Shown here: positions 38,488 through 53,113 of the stretch, in pieces | Position numbering within the stretch: position 1 is the stretch's first letter | How the letters are laid out: each line of letters opens with the position of its first letter | From: Rhodococcus sp. 14-2470-1b | GTDB lineage: Bacteria > Actinomycetota > Actinomycetes > Mycobacteriales > Mycobacteriaceae | Direction: 5' to 3' | Assembly (NCBI RefSeq): GCF_002259415.1 | Contig: NZ_NPFY01000035.1 | Coordinates: forward strand, 62,001 to 126,000 | Length of the DNA: 64,000 nucleotides | Position numbers and translations under genes: made by a program | Notes under the pieces: model-generated | Told to the model about the DNA's origin: nothing | What the model saw: only the letters and a program-made list of their open reading frames with translations | Databases searched by the model: none

Positions 38488-39312
38488 TCAGACGTTGTCC
38501 GGGAGGTACGTGTTGTGGCTCGCGCCGCCGTCCACGTAGATGATCGAGCCGGTGGTGCCCGGCAGCCAATCGGACAGAAGCGCAACGATCGACTTGGCAA
38601 CGGCCGTCGGGTCGTCGTAGTTCCAACCGATGGGCGATGCACCGTCCCAGTACTCGTTGAGCTGCTGCATCTTGGCGGCATCGCCCGTCGCTGTGCCTGC
38701 GATGGCCTTGGCTGCTAAAGTGCGGATAGGGCCTGCGGCAACGAGGTTCGAGCGAACGCGCTTGGCCTGACCGACCTCGCGGGCGACGTACCGGTTGACC
38801 GACTCGAGCGCGGCCTTGGCAACGCCCATCCAGTTGTAGTACGGCATGGCGGTGCGCGGGTCGAAGTCCATTCCGACGATCGATCCGCCCTCGTTCATGA
38901 CGGGGAGCACGGCGCGCGCCAGCGAGGCGTAGCTCCATGCGGAGATCTCGAACGCACGCGAAGCGTCGGGGCCCGGACCGTCCAGGAACGGCTTCGCGTC
39001 CGGTCCCATCAGAGTGCGCGGCGCGAAAGCGATGGAGTGCAGTACGCCGTCGACACCCTCGGGTGCGAGTTCGCGAACGCGGTCGGCCAGAGCGGCCAGG
39101 TGCTCCTCGTTGGTTGCGTCCAGTTCGATCGCCGGGGGCACCGGCTGCGGGAGCCGCTGCGCGATGCGGTCGATCAGGCGGAGCCTGTCGAAGCCGGTGA
39201 TGATGACCTTCGCGCCCTGGTTCTGCGCCATTGCGGCGGCGTGGAACGCGATCGAGGCATCGGTGATGATGCCGGTCACGAGAATTGTCTTGCCTTCGAG
39301 CAGTCCGCCCAT
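38488..39312 (-). CDS. inhA: NADH-dependent enoyl-ACP reductase InhA
   Basis: A 274-residue FAS-II enzyme reducing long-chain enoyl-ACP for mycolic acid synthesis; the isoniazid and ethionamide target in mycobacteria. The cofactor loop [16 protein letters not shown] starts near residue 11. A conserved Ser lies in VLHSIAFAP (Ser93), and the active site [11 protein letters not shown] provides Tyr159 and Lys166. The substrate-binding loop follows with [13 protein letters not shown]. It is 44 bases downstream of fabG1 and surely co-transcribed. Presence of this gene fits a mycolate-making organism. Confidence 0.97.
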   Translation of the reverse strand: MGGLLEGKTILVTGIITDASIAFHAAAMAQNQGAKVIITGFDRLRLIDRIAQRLPQPVPPAIELDATNEEHLAALADRVRELAPEGVDGVLHSIAFAPRTLMGPDAKPFLDGPGPDASRAFEISAWSYASLARAVLPVMNEGGSIVGMDFDPRTAMPYYNWMGVAKAALESVNRYVAREVGQAKRVRSNLVAAGPIRTLAAKAIAGTATGDAAKMQQLNEYWDGASPIGWNYDDPTAVAKSIVALLSDWLPGTTGSIIYVDGGASHNTYLPDNV

Positions 39313-39356
39313 GTGTATTCCTTACAGATCGAATCGAAAAGAGAAAACGAAGAAAA

Positions 39357-40134
<778 letters not shown>

Positions 40135-40163
40135 TAACAGTGAATCGGTACGAATTCGGTAAA

Positions 40164-41156
40164 TCAGGGCAAACGCTGTCGAAGCACCAAGGCCGTACCG
40201 AGCCCCGCCGCGGTGAACAAGACGCCGAGAATCAGCCACGGTCTACTCGCGTCGCCCCGCGTCATCTCGAAACCGATCTGCTCCTCGAGAGTGTCGTAGA
40301 CGGCCCGTAGTTCCTCCAACGACGAGGCCGTGAAGAAACTGCCGCCGGACAATGTGGCGATTTCCTTGAGCGACGGGTCGTCGACCGGCACCGGCACTCT
40401 CTCCGAACCCGATTCGCTCTCGATGTCGACGGTGCCGTAGCTCGTTCCGAACGAGATGGTCGATATCGGCACGTCCTTCTCGGCAGCAGCACGCGCCGCG
40501 GTGTAACCGCCTCTCGGGTCGTCCGGGTTCTCCGGCACCGTCTGCTTGCCGTCCGACAGAAGCACGATGCGGGCAGGTGGGGCAGCATCTCCGCCGCCGA
40601 GTACCGCGCCCAGAGTGTCGATCGACTGCAATGACGTGAAGATCGCTTCTCCGGTTGCTGTGCGCTCGCTGAGCTGGAGTTTGTCGATCGCCGCTTTGGT
40701 CGCTTCACGATTCGCGGTGGGCGACACCAGCACCGAAGCAGTGCCGGCGAACGCCACCAGTCCCAAGTTGATGCCGGGAGTCAAGCCGTCGGCGAACGAT
40801 TTGCCGGCTTCCTGCGCTGCCGCCAGACGTGACGGTTCGACGTCGGTCGCTTCCATGGACAGCGACACGTCGATCACGAGCATGACGGTTGCGCGGTTGC
40901 GCGGAACCCGTTGATCCGACGTCGGTCCGGCCAGCGCAACGGTGAGCAGAAGCAGGCCCACGAGCACCAGAGCCGTCGGTACGTGCCGCCAATACCCGGG
41001 CCGGTTGGGAGCTACCTTCTCCAGCAACTCCATGTTGGAGAACAGCAGAGTGTTCTTCTGACGGCGACGCTGGACGACGACGTATCCGGCGACGAGAGCG
41101 CCGACGACCAACAGAAACAGCAGCCACCACGGAGAGGTGAAGTCGGACAAGCTCAC
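40164..41156 (-). CDS. VWA domain membrane protein of the MoxR cluster (Rv1481-like)
   Basis: A 330-residue protein with an N-terminal membrane helix ([18 protein letters not shown], about 10-27), a second helix near 60-75, a von Willebrand A domain, and a C-terminal helix ([19 protein letters not shown]). The MIDAS is complete at its first part ([10 protein letters not shown] near residue 99), with later [10 protein letters not shown]. It would act at the membrane with MoxR and the DUF58 protein in a chaperone-like or metal-insertion complex. It overlaps the DUF58 gene by four bases. Confidence 0.92.
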   Translation of the reverse strand: MSLSDFTSPWWLLFLLVVGALVAGYVVVQRRRQKNTLLFSNMELLEKVAPNRPGYWRHVPTALVLVGLLLLTVALAGPTSDQRVPRNRATVMLVIDVSLSMEATDVEPSRLAAAQEAGKSFADGLTPGINLGLVAFAGTASVLVSPTANREATKAAIDKLQLSERTATGEAIFTSLQSIDTLGAVLGGGDAAPPARIVLLSDGKQTVPENPDDPRGGYTAARAAAEKDVPISTISFGTSYGTVDIESESGSERVPVPVDDPSLKEIATLSGGSFFTASSLEELRAVYDTLEEQIGFEMTRGDASRPWLILGVLFTAAGLGTALVLRQRLP

Positions 41157-42142
41157 CGGCGACCCGCCCGTGCAGTGTTGGCAGCGCTTGCCCCGAGCGT
41201 GTGCCTCCGCGAGGACACGAATCGAACCACGTCGGCGATCCAGTCACCGTCGGTCCGCAAGGTAAGACGCGGCGCCCCACATCGGCGCAACACACGCTCG
41301 ACGTCGCTCCGGTGCGCTGCTGCTGCCTCGGCGAAATCCGCCCGCAACCGCGGCGTGGTGCTGAACTCTCGGGTGCGCCCTGATTCGGGGTCGTGCAGCA
41401 CCACATCTCCTATGTCGGGAAGTTCGAGGTCGCGCGGATCGAGTACTTCGACGGCGAGGACATCGTGCCGCGCCGCGATTGCTCGCAGCGACCGTTCCCA
41501 GTCGATCGGCCCGAGGAAATCGCTGATGATCACCGCCATCCCGCGCCTGCGCTGCGGCCGTCGAAGCGACTCGATCGCGCCCACCAGATCACCTCGGACA
41601 CCGTCTACTGCGCTGGGAGTGGTCGCGATCGTTCGCAGCATCGACTGTGCGTGAATCTGCCCACCGCGCGCGGGAATTCGCGTCAGTGTGGAGCCGTTGG
41701 CAACGACCGCTCCGATCCGGTTACCGCCTCCCCCGGTCAAATGCGTGATCGCGGCGGCCGCGGCAACGGCGAGGTCGCGCTTCTCGCATCCGGTGGTTCC
41801 GAAGTCGAGGCTTGCCGACAGGTCGAGAACCATCCACGTTTCCAGCTCCCGATCCGCCACCGACTGGCGCACGTGCGGATGAGTCGTGCGTGCCGTCACC
41901 GACCAGTCCATCTGACGCACGTCGTCGCCCGGCTGATACTCGCGAGCATCCCCCGGCTCGGACCCGGGGCCTGGAATCAACCCGAGGTGATCGCCGTGAA
42001 GCACACCGTCGAGCCGACGCCGAACCGTCAGTTCGAGCGTTCGGAGCGCCGCGGCGAGCGACGGGTCCCGTAGTTCCCCGCTCCGGAACGACGGTGGGCG
42101 AGCCTCGTGCCGCCGAACGGCACCTTCGGCCGGTCCCCTCAC
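41153..42142 (-). CDS. DUF58 domain protein of the MoxR cluster (Rv1480-like)
   Basis: A 329-residue protein with the DUF58 signature [19 protein letters not shown] near residue 68 and a degenerate VWA-like fold beyond ([29 protein letters not shown]). It starts at GTG 42142 overlapping the moxR stop, and itself overlaps the VWA gene, so moxR-DUF58-VWA are coupled. No membrane helices. Likely an adaptor in the MoxR chaperone system. Confidence 0.93.
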   Translation of the reverse strand: MRGPAEGAVRRHEARPPSFRSGELRDPSLAAALRTLELTVRRRLDGVLHGDHLGLIPGPGSEPGDAREYQPGDDVRQMDWSVTARTTHPHVRQSVADRELETWMVLDLSASLDFGTTGCEKRDLAVAAAAAITHLTGGGGNRIGAVVANGSTLTRIPARGGQIHAQSMLRTIATTPSAVDGVRGDLVGAIESLRRPQRRRGMAVIISDFLGPIDWERSLRAIAARHDVLAVEVLDPRDLELPDIGDVVLHDPESGRTREFSTTPRLRADFAEAAAAHRSDVERVLRRCGAPRLTLRTDGDWIADVVRFVSSRRHTLGASAANTARAGRR

Positions 42143-43668
42143 TGCTTCTGGCTACCCGCGGCCGACTCGTTGCCGGCCGGTTGTGCCCCCTGCTGACCCT
42201 GGGGAACCTGATGACCCTGCTGACCCTGGGGTGCACCGATGCCCGGTCCTGGTCCCTGCCCGCCCGGTACCGGGAACTGACCCGACTGCGGATGCGGTTG
42301 CTGCTGGTGAGGTGGCTGATGAGGCGTGTGGGGAACCTGTGCATTCGGCGTCTGCTGTGCAAACGGTGGCTGCTGTGCAAACGGTGGCTGCTGCGCAAAA
42401 GGTGGCTGCTGAGGGTTGGGGCCCTGCTGCTGGTTCGGAACCGGCGGCTGCGGCCCACCTCCGACGGCTTGCGGTGCAACCTGTGGAAGCCCCACGGTCT
42501 GCAGGACGCGAGTGATGACGTCCTCCGGCGTGACTTCGTCGGCGAGAGCGTCGTAGGACAGGACGAGCCGGTGCCGGAGCACGTCGGGAATGACCTCGAG
42601 GACATCCTGCGGAACTACGTAGTCACGTCCGCGGAGCAGTGCAAGTGCACGAGACGCCGAGATGATGCCGAGCGTCGCACGAGGGGATGCACCGTAAGCG
42701 ATCCAACTGGCGACGTCGTCGAGACCGAGCTGCTCCGGTGTTCGAGTTGCCGCGATGACTCGGACGACGTAATCGACGAGAGCGTGGTGCACGAAGACGT
42801 TGCTCGCGACTTTCTGCAAGCGGACGAGCTCAGCCGGGTCGAGTATCTGCTTCGGCGTGGGGACCGCGGTTCCCATCCGGTAGACGATCTCCCGCTCCTC
42901 CTCGACCGACGGGTAATCCACCACGATCTTGAACAGGAAGCGGTCCCGCTGGGCTTCCGGAAGCGGGTACACGCCTTCGTTCTCGATCGGGTTCTGTGTG
43001 GCCATCACCAAGAACGGATCGGGCATCGGGAACGTCTTGCCGCCGATGGAGACGTGCCGTTCGGCCATCACCTCGAGAAGCGCGGACTGGACCTTGGCCG
43101 GGGCACGGTTGATCTCGTCCGCCAGTACGAAATTGGCGACGACAGGGCCCAGTTCGGTGTCGAACTCCTCGCGTCCCTGTCGGTAGATGCGGGTACCGAT
43201 CAAGTCCGTCGGCACCAGGTCCGGGGTGAACTGCACACGAGAGAACGAACCGCCGACCACCTTGGCGAACGTCTCCACGGCGAGCGTCTTGGCCACTCCG
43301 GGAACGCCCTCGAGCAGAACGTGTCCGCGGGCGAGCAAGCCGACAAGAATACGCTCGACAAGCCGATCCTGGCCGACGATGACGCGCTTGACCTCGTACA
43401 CGGCCTTTTCGAGAATGCGTACGTCCTGCTGCAGATCGTTCACGGCATCCACCGAAGCGTTCCGGTCCGTGGTCTTCGGCTCCGTACCGTGCGAAGCACT
43501 TACGTTCGACACTCCCCCGTTCGATCCGTCGCCCTTCGATCCGTCGCCCCTCGATCCGTCGCCCTTCGACAGGTCGGCCTTCGATGCGTCACCGTTCGAC
43601 ACGCCGTCACGTGATGCCACCAACAATCCACCGCTTCCACTCGACATTTCGCGGGCACGTTCCTCCAT
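42139..43668 (-). CDS. moxR1: MoxR-type AAA+ ATPase with repeat-rich tails
   Basis: A 509-residue AAA+ ATPase; typical MoxR proteins are 320-380 residues. The core (about 75-390) has Walker A GVPGVAKT at 121-128, Walker B FVLADEINRAPAKVQSALLE, and sensor 1 VMATQNPIENEG. Residues 22-60 are a pentapeptide repeat related to KGDGS, and the last 115 are a Gln/Pro-rich tail with three copies of QQPPFA. Both tails are encoded by tandem DNA repeats. It starts the moxR-DUF58-VWA operon (Rv1479-like). I chose ATG 43668; ATG 43647 is also possible. Confidence 0.92.
   Translation of the reverse strand: MEERAREMSSGSGGLLVASRDGVSNGDASKADLSKGDGSRGDGSKGDGSNGGVSNVSASHGTEPKTTDRNASVDAVNDLQQDVRILEKAVYEVKRVIVGQDRLVERILVGLLARGHVLLEGVPGVAKTLAVETFAKVVGGSFSRVQFTPDLVPTDLIGTRIYRQGREEFDTELGPVVANFVLADEINRAPAKVQSALLEVMAERHVSIGGKTFPMPDPFLVMATQNPIENEGVYPLPEAQRDRFLFKIVVDYPSVEEEREIVYRMGTAVPTPKQILDPAELVRLQKVASNVFVHHALVDYVVRVIAATRTPEQLGLDDVASWIAYGASPRATLGIISASRALALLRGRDYVVPQDVLEVIPDVLRHRLVLSYDALADEVTPEDVITRVLQTVGLPQVAPQAVGGGPQPPVPNQQQGPNPQQPPFAQQPPFAQQPPFAQQTPNAQVPHTPHQPPHQQQPHPQSGQFPVPGGQGPGPGIGAPQGQQGHQVPQGQQGAQPAGNESAAGSQKQ
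42352..42411. repeat. 18-bp in-frame tandem repeat in the moxR tail
   Basis: About three copies of an 18-bp unit (plus-strand core GTGCAAACGGTGGCTGCT) encode QQPPFA on the minus strand. The third copy has two base changes. The length stays a multiple of three, so copy-number changes would keep the frame. Confidence 0.9.
43508..43612. repeat. 15-bp in-frame tandem repeat in the moxR N-terminus
   Basis: Units with a 15-base period (best copies GATCCGTCGCCCTTC at 43523, 43538 and 43553) encode five-residue blocks such as KGDGS and RGDGS. Flanking copies at 43508, 43568, 43583 and 43598 are increasingly degenerate. Confidence 0.85.
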
Positions 43669-43762
43669 GTCCGCCACCAACTATTGCAGGTGACGACGGA
43701 ACGCGCCGACGGTCCCGCCCCAGGCTACCGGCGCGCACGGGCGAGCCTATCGGTACCGCGGT

Positions 43763-43801
43763 CAGGAGACCATGCACACCGATTCAGGAGACCATGCGCA
43801 C
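43763..43801. repeat. 22-bp duplication spanning the ripA stop codon
   Basis: CAGGAGACCATGCACACC, with a 4-base tail, at 43763-43784 is repeated from 43785 as CAGGAGACCATGCGCAC. The second copy encodes the last residues of RipA and part of its stop; the first is a duplicate just downstream on the minus strand. Confidence 0.85.
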
Positions 43802-45271
43802 TGCGTACGGGGTCATGCCGTCGTACCGGACCGGCGAGACCTTCACGACGCTGCCCGATTGAGGGGCCTCGAGCATTTTTCCGTCACCGAGGTACAACGC
43901 GACGTGCTGGCTCGCGTTCGGACCGTAGAACAGCATGTCTCCGCGCTTCATGTCCGAGGACGGAACCTGCTTGCCCGCGGTGTACTGGTAACCCGTGTAG
44001 TGCGGGAGTGAGATCCCCAGGCCGGCGAACGCATAGATCATCAATCCGGAGCAGTCGAAACCAACCTTGTTGTAGTCCCCGTAACTGTCGGCGACACCTC
44101 CGTCACGAATTCCTTTGGTCGGCCCGTTCTCGTCTCCGCCACCCCACGAGTAGGGCACACCCAACTGCGACATGCCGCGGTCGATGACGAGTTCCACGGC
44201 GGCACTGCCGGTCAGAGAAGGATTGCTCTGACCACTGCTGCGTGGCTTCTTCGTCGTCGACGTGGACGGTGACGGGCTGGAGTCCGAATCGTCGATGGCG
44301 GTGTGCGAGCGTTGTCCGGCTGCTGCCGCCGCCGCTGCCGCGGACGCGGCCTGATTCGCGGCGACACGGGCCGCCGCCTGGACGGCAGCATCGCGTGCGG
44401 CGGCTGCTGCCGCCGCGATTGCTGCGTCCTCGGCAGCCTTCTGCTGTTCCCAGGCGGAGTACGCATCGCGTTGACCCTCGAGTCCCGCAACCTCGGATCG
44501 TGCGGAGTCCAGTTGCGATTGCGCGGAATCGCGTTGCGCCTCGATTGCTGTCTTCTGCTCGGCCTGGGCTGCGAGGGCCGCCCGCGCAGTGGCAATGGCG
44601 TCTTCCGCGGCAGCCTTCTTGCTCTCCGCGTCGCTGGCAGCGGCGTCGGCCTGCTGCTTCGACTCGCGGGCGGCGGAGTCCTTGTTCGCCTGCTCGGTAC
44701 GCGCACGTTGCAGTCCGTCGAGAACAGCATTCTGACTGGAGGACAGCACCTTCAGCACCTGCGCTCGATCGAGTACGTCGTCCGGCCCGGTCGACCCGAG
44801 GAACGACGAGATCGATGCCACGCCTGTGCCCTGTGTGTAGCTCGACACCGCGAAATCGTTGAACTTGGTTTGAGCAGCCTGAATCTGCGTGCCTGCGTCG
44901 GCAAGTGCCTGCTGTGCGACGCCGACCAGTTGCGCGGCGACGTCGGCAGCATCGCGGGCGTTCTGCAGGTCGACGAGTGCCCTGTTCACGTCTTCGCGCT
45001 TGATCGCGACGTCGGCGTCGAGCTGCGCCAGTTGTTGATTGGCTGCGGCAACCTGATTGATCAACTGGCCGACAGCGCCGAGCTGCTGCTCCACCCGTGA
45101 ACCGGCCGCAGCGATGTCCGAGTCGGACGGATTCGGCGGAGGTGGTGGCACGGCCGCAGCGGTGCCGGACACGGCACCGAGCAGCGCTATCACCAGTCCG
45201 GACCCGACCAGTAGTCGTGCAGTGGCAGAGAACGCTCCACGGCGAATGCCGCGATCAGCTCGACGCCTCAC
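43784..45271 (-). CDS. ripA: Secreted NlpC/P60 peptidoglycan endopeptidase, RipA-like
   Basis: A 495-residue secreted hydrolase. The signal peptide probably ends at TAAA (residue 40). Residues 50-330 form an Ala/Gln-rich coiled coil that in RipA proteins autoinhibits the enzyme, followed by a Ser/Pro linker (335-365). The NlpC/P60 domain has catalytic Cys407 (GFDCSGLM) and His456 (SQHVALYLGD). It cleaves stem-peptide D-Glu/meso-DAP bonds for septal splitting. Start GTG 45271 has a GAGGGAGA site upstream. Only one such gene is here, while mycobacteria have a ripA-ripB pair. A 392-base leader precedes it. Confidence 0.93.
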   Translation of the reverse strand: MRRRADRGIRRGAFSATARLLVGSGLVIALLGAVSGTAAAVPPPPPNPSDSDIAAAGSRVEQQLGAVGQLINQVAAANQQLAQLDADVAIKREDVNRALVDLQNARDAADVAAQLVGVAQQALADAGTQIQAAQTKFNDFAVSSYTQGTGVASISSFLGSTGPDDVLDRAQVLKVLSSSQNAVLDGLQRARTEQANKDSAARESKQQADAAASDAESKKAAAEDAIATARAALAAQAEQKTAIEAQRDSAQSQLDSARSEVAGLEGQRDAYSAWEQQKAAEDAAIAAAAAAARDAAVQAAARVAANQAASAAAAAAAAGQRSHTAIDDSDSSPSPSTSTTKKPRSSGQSNPSLTGSAAVELVIDRGMSQLGVPYSWGGGDENGPTKGIRDGGVADSYGDYNKVGFDCSGLMIYAFAGLGISLPHYTGYQYTAGKQVPSSDMKRGDMLFYGPNASQHVALYLGDGKMLEAPQSGSVVKVSPVRYDGMTPYAVRMVS

Positions 45272-45663
45272 AAAAAGTCTCCCTCGGTCCCGGCGCTCGC
45301 GACCGCTTCACGAGGAAGCTGTCGACGCCGGACGGACCGCTGGACAGCCTTCCCCAAGATGTCCTCGTCGATCCGCCGGGCAGGGAGAGAGCACGCAGCA
45401 ACACGTCAGATGCAGACCACGCCGGTCACACCCGAAGCATCGGCCTCCCGAGACAACTCGGATACACCTCTGCCCTCTGCGACACTCCTTCCCCAGCAGT
45501 GCCAAAGGCACCGTACGACACTTTGAGCACTGAGGAAACTCCAGTCACAAATGACACATTTGTCATTCGACCGGTGAAAACGCGCTGAACTCGGGTGTTC
45601 GCCCGAAACATTTTTTTGGACTTTTTCGCGCGATGCGCAGGCAACCCTCGGAGAGAGAATCCT
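45272..45663 (-). promoter_or_regulatory. Long leader/intergenic region upstream of ripA
   Basis: No coding region is supported in these 392 bases. They hold a perfect palindrome ACAAATG-ACA-CATTTGT (45547-45563), a GTGCC-TTT-GGCAC hairpin near 45500, and a CCGAG/CTCGG hairpin near 45455. The palindrome could be an operator; the remaining 250 bases are enough for a structured 5' leader. I looked for the conserved core of a c-di-AMP riboswitch, known before cell-wall hydrolase genes in actinobacteria, and did not find it. Confidence 0.5.
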
Positions 45664-46197
45664 TCAGGCTCGGGGAACCCTCGACGAGGGTGCGTCGGCC
45701 TTCGTTCGCCGCCGTTTGATCTTGACCCACGCGGTGGCCGCGGACGCTCCGGCGACCACGACGAGAATCACGGCCGTGATTGCGGTCCAGGGAGCACTCG
45801 GCTCGATCAAAGTGTCGACGAAATTGTCCGCGGCGACCACCGGATCCCCGGTGTAGGTGCGGTCCTGCCCGGCTTCCAGAACAACTCGGCTGACGCTGTC
45901 GCTGAACGACCCCACCTGATTCGGGCTCAGCACCAAGACGGTCCCGCCGTCCTCTGCGCCGACAGCCGTGGCCAGATCGCGCAACTGGGAGTCGTGCCGC
46001 GGGTTGTCCTCCACCACGACGATGGACAGATCGATGCCGTGTTCCTCGGCGCGGTCCACCGCGGACTCGAGTTGGCTCTCGATCGAGGCCGGTGCACTGA
46101 CGCCGGTCGCCGAGACCTCCGCGACGATCGTGTCGACGTCGACACCGGGAGGTACGTCGGCCGACATCGGCGTGAAAGCAAGACCGGGTACAGGCAT
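45664..46197 (-). CDS. Rv1476-like (DUF6676) membrane protein
   Basis: A 177-residue protein with an N-terminal alpha/beta domain (about 15-120; IDLSIVVVEDNP and GGTVLVLSPNQVGSFSDS), one membrane helix near 137-157 (AITAVILVVVAGASAATAW), and a basic cytoplasmic tail of about 20 residues. No signal peptide, so the domain orientation is uncertain. The location between acn and ripA matches Rv1476. Function unknown; a TPM-like cell-envelope role is conceivable. ATG 46167 is an alternative start. Confidence 0.85.
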   Translation of the reverse strand: MPVPGLAFTPMSADVPPGVDVDTIVAEVSATGVSAPASIESQLESAVDRAEEHGIDLSIVVVEDNPRHDSQLRDLATAVGAEDGGTVLVLSPNQVGSFSDSVSRVVLEAGQDRTYTGDPVVAADNFVDTLIEPSAPWTAITAVILVVVAGASAATAWVKIKRRRTKADAPSSRVPRA

Positions 46198-49396
<3,199 letters not shown>

Positions 49397-49447
49397 ACGC
49401 CACTGGATTTCGGTCCCTGGATGGTGACACCATCACCGACCAGGACA

Positions 49448-49516
49448 GCAGAACGCGCACGACCACCACACGTCGGGCTCAGGCCTCGGCGGTTGCGGTG
49501 CTCGTGCGCGTTCTGC
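49448..49516. terminator. Long inverted repeat between acn and acnR
   Basis: Perfect 15-bp arms GCAGAACGCGCACGA (49448-49462) and TCGTGCGCGTTCTGC (49502-49516) enclose 39 bases that can fold further. A smaller GGTGA/TCACC hairpin stands just before it near 49423-49437. Together they probably attenuate acn transcription before acnR, or protect the acn 3' end. Confidence 0.7.
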
Positions 49517-49583
49517 GCTTGCCAGCAGGTCCCTGGAGTGCGCCGACCGTGCGCACCGGCAGTCCGACGAAGGAGGCGTGCAC

Positions 49584-50159
49584 GTGCCCAAGGTCAGTGA
49601 AGACCAGTTGGCCGCGCGGCGCAGTGAGATTCTCGACGGCGCACGCAGATGCTTCGGTGAGTTCGGCTACGAAGGCGCCACCGTTCGCCGCCTCGAAGAG
49701 GCCACCGGCCTGTCTCGCGGGGCCATCTTCCATCACTTCAAGGACAAGGACGGCCTGTTCTTGGCACTCGCCCGAGAAGACGCTCGCCGCATGGCTGAAG
49801 TCGCGGCGGGCCAGGGTCTGGTCCAGGTCATGCGCGACATCCTCGAGGAGCCGGATCGCTTCGAATGGCTGGGTACGAGGCTCGAGATCGCCCGACGCCT
49901 GCGCACCGACCCCGAGTTCAGAAACAGCTGGTCCCAGCAGTCCGCCGAATTGACGGATGCAACACTGGCCCGACTGGAACGGCAGAAAACCGCGGGACGC
50001 CTGCGGGACGACGTCGCACCGGACGTCATGGTCGAGTATCTCGATCTTGTTCTCGACGGCCTGGTCGCACGGATTGCATCAGGCCAGGACGGTCACAACC
50101 TTGCTGCAGTGCTCGACCTCGTCGAGGAGTCGGTCCGAAAGCCCGACGCGACCAGCTAG
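49584..50159 (+). CDS. acnR: TetR-family repressor of aconitase AcnR
   Basis: A 191-residue regulator. The N-terminal helix-turn-helix (ATVRRLEEATGLSRGAIFHHFKDKDGLF, split over about 28-55) is almost identical in style to mycobacterial Rv1474c and corynebacterial AcnR, and the C-terminal domain matches over its length. AcnR represses acn and in C. glutamicum is relieved by citrate with Mg2+. GTG 49584 has AAGGAGG seven bases upstream; GTG 49578 is two codons earlier. The operator in the acn promoter supports the assignment. Confidence 0.94.
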   Translation: MPKVSEDQLAARRSEILDGARRCFGEFGYEGATVRRLEEATGLSRGAIFHHFKDKDGLFLALAREDARRMAEVAAGQGLVQVMRDILEEPDRFEWLGTRLEIARRLRTDPEFRNSWSQQSAELTDATLARLERQKTAGRLRDDVAPDVMVEYLDLVLDGLVARIASGQDGHNLAAVLDLVEESVRKPDATS

Positions 50160-50188
50160 CGAATCACGTCGTCACCGCTCTGCAGTCG

Positions 50189-50422
50189 TCAGCGTGCTGC
50201 GGGTTTTCGGTTGGGTCCGCCGCGTGACCTGAGAACTGTGCCGGACTCCCCCAGCACCTTGTGCACGAAACCGTACGACCTACCCGTTCGCACGGCCAAG
50301 GACCGGATACTCGCTCCGGCCTCGTATTGCTCCTTCAGCGAGGATTGCAGGCGATCACGCGAATCACCGGTTATACGAGCACCTTTCATGTACGTCGACT
50401 TTCGGGCTCGCTCCTTGGCCAT
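50189..50422 (-). CDS. Small helix-turn-helix protein (Rv1473A-like)
   Basis: A 77-residue basic protein with one helix-turn-helix, SIRSLAVRTGRSYGFVHKVL at about 38-57, followed by RSRGGPNRK. It resembles the DNA-binding half of resolvase-like or WhiB-unrelated small actinobacterial regulators; Rv1473A stands at the same point. It may be a transcription regulator of its neighbours or a nucleoid-type protein. It is convergent with acnR (29-base gap) and upstream of the ABC-F stop on the same strand by 105 bases. Confidence 0.85.
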   Translation of the reverse strand: MAKERARKSTYMKGARITGDSRDRLQSSLKEQYEAGASIRSLAVRTGRSYGFVHKVLGESGTVLRSRGGPNRKPAAR

Positions 50423-50527
50423 GGGATCCTCCAGTCAGCTACGAATGTGTTCGCTCACCGAAATTCCCCCGCGGATTCAGGGTAGAGGACAGAGGCCACG
50501 CGGCATGGCCGAACGCGACGAACTCGA

Positions 50528-52159
<1,632 letters not shown>

Positions 52160-52324
52160 GCGTAGGCTCCTTGGACTGGGAAGACAACAGGGCATGCATC
52201 TCGATCGATTGTTCCTCGCACCACGTGCGCGGCGAGGAGTCGAAGACAGAGCAACCACTCATTTTAGACCGTCGAACGGCGTGCTCCGACCACCCGCGCC
52301 AGTGACACCGGTAACGTCACGCCC

Positions 52325-53113
52325 ATGACAGCCGCGAACACTGCACCACGCAAGGATCTGACCGGAAGAACCGCTCTGGTGACCGGCGCCAGCCGGGGAA
52401 TCGGCAAGGCGATAGCCGCCGAGTTGCTCGGGCGCGGCGCGAACGTTGCCATCACCGCCCGCAAGCCGGAACCGCTCGCCGACGCTGCCGGTGAACTGCA
52501 GGCTGCGGCACCAGAAGGCGCGAAGGTCCTGACCATCGCCGGTAACGCAGGTGACGCAGAGTCTCGTCGCGAAGCGGTCGATCGAACGGTTGCCGAACTC
52601 GGGTCTCTGGACATTCTGGTCAACAACACGGGCATCAACCCGGTGTACGGGTCGCTGATGGAAGCAGACCTCGCCGGCGTGAAGAAGATTTTCGACACCA
52701 ATGTGGTGGCAACTCTCGGATTCGTGCAGGAGGCATACCGAGGTTGGATGAAGGACCACGGCGGCGCCGTCGTCAACCTCGCCAGCGTTGCAGGCATCCG
52801 GTCGACCGGTGTCATCGCGGCGTACGGAGCGTCGAAGGCTGCGCTCATCAGGTTGACGGAGGAACTGGCCTGGCAGCTCGGACCGACGATTCGGGTCAAT
52901 GCAGTGGCCCCCGGCGTCGTGAAGACCAAATTCGCCGAAGCATTGGTCGCCGCAGGTGAGGACGCGGCCGCGGCGATGTACCCGATGAAGCGATTGGGCG
53001 TACCCGAGGACGTCGCCTCCTTGGTCGCGTTTCTCGTATCGGACGAATCATCCTGGCTCACCGGCGAGACCGTTCGGATCGACGGAGGTCTGCTGGCCAC
53101 CGGAGGGCTGTGA
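52325..53113 (+). CDS. SDR family oxidoreductase, FabG-like, coupled to lycopene cyclase
   Basis: A 262-residue classical SDR. TGASRGIG (20-27), NNTG (100-103, Thr instead of the usual Ala), Ser154, and Tyr167-Lys171 in YGASK are present, so it should be active with NADP(H). The substrate may be a ketoacyl thioester or a secondary alcohol. Its TGA overlaps the GTG of the lycopene cyclase gene by two bases, implying co-translation. Start ATG 52325 follows a CACGCCC stretch without a clear ribosome site. Confidence 0.9.
   Translation: MTAANTAPRKDLTGRTALVTGASRGIGKAIAAELLGRGANVAITARKPEPLADAAGELQAAAPEGAKVLTIAGNAGDAESRREAVDRTVAELGSLDILVNNTGINPVYGSLMEADLAGVKKIFDTNVVATLGFVQEAYRGWMKDHGGAVVNLASVAGIRSTGVIAAYGASKAALIRLTEELAWQLGPTIRVNAVAPGVVKTKFAEALVAAGEDAAAAMYPMKRLGVPEDVASLVAFLVSDESSWLTGETVRIDGGLLATGGL

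Noticed and set aside
45272-45663. c-di-AMP (ydaO-type) riboswitch before ripA
   Set aside because: The conserved core sequences were not found on reading; a covariance-model search would be decisive.
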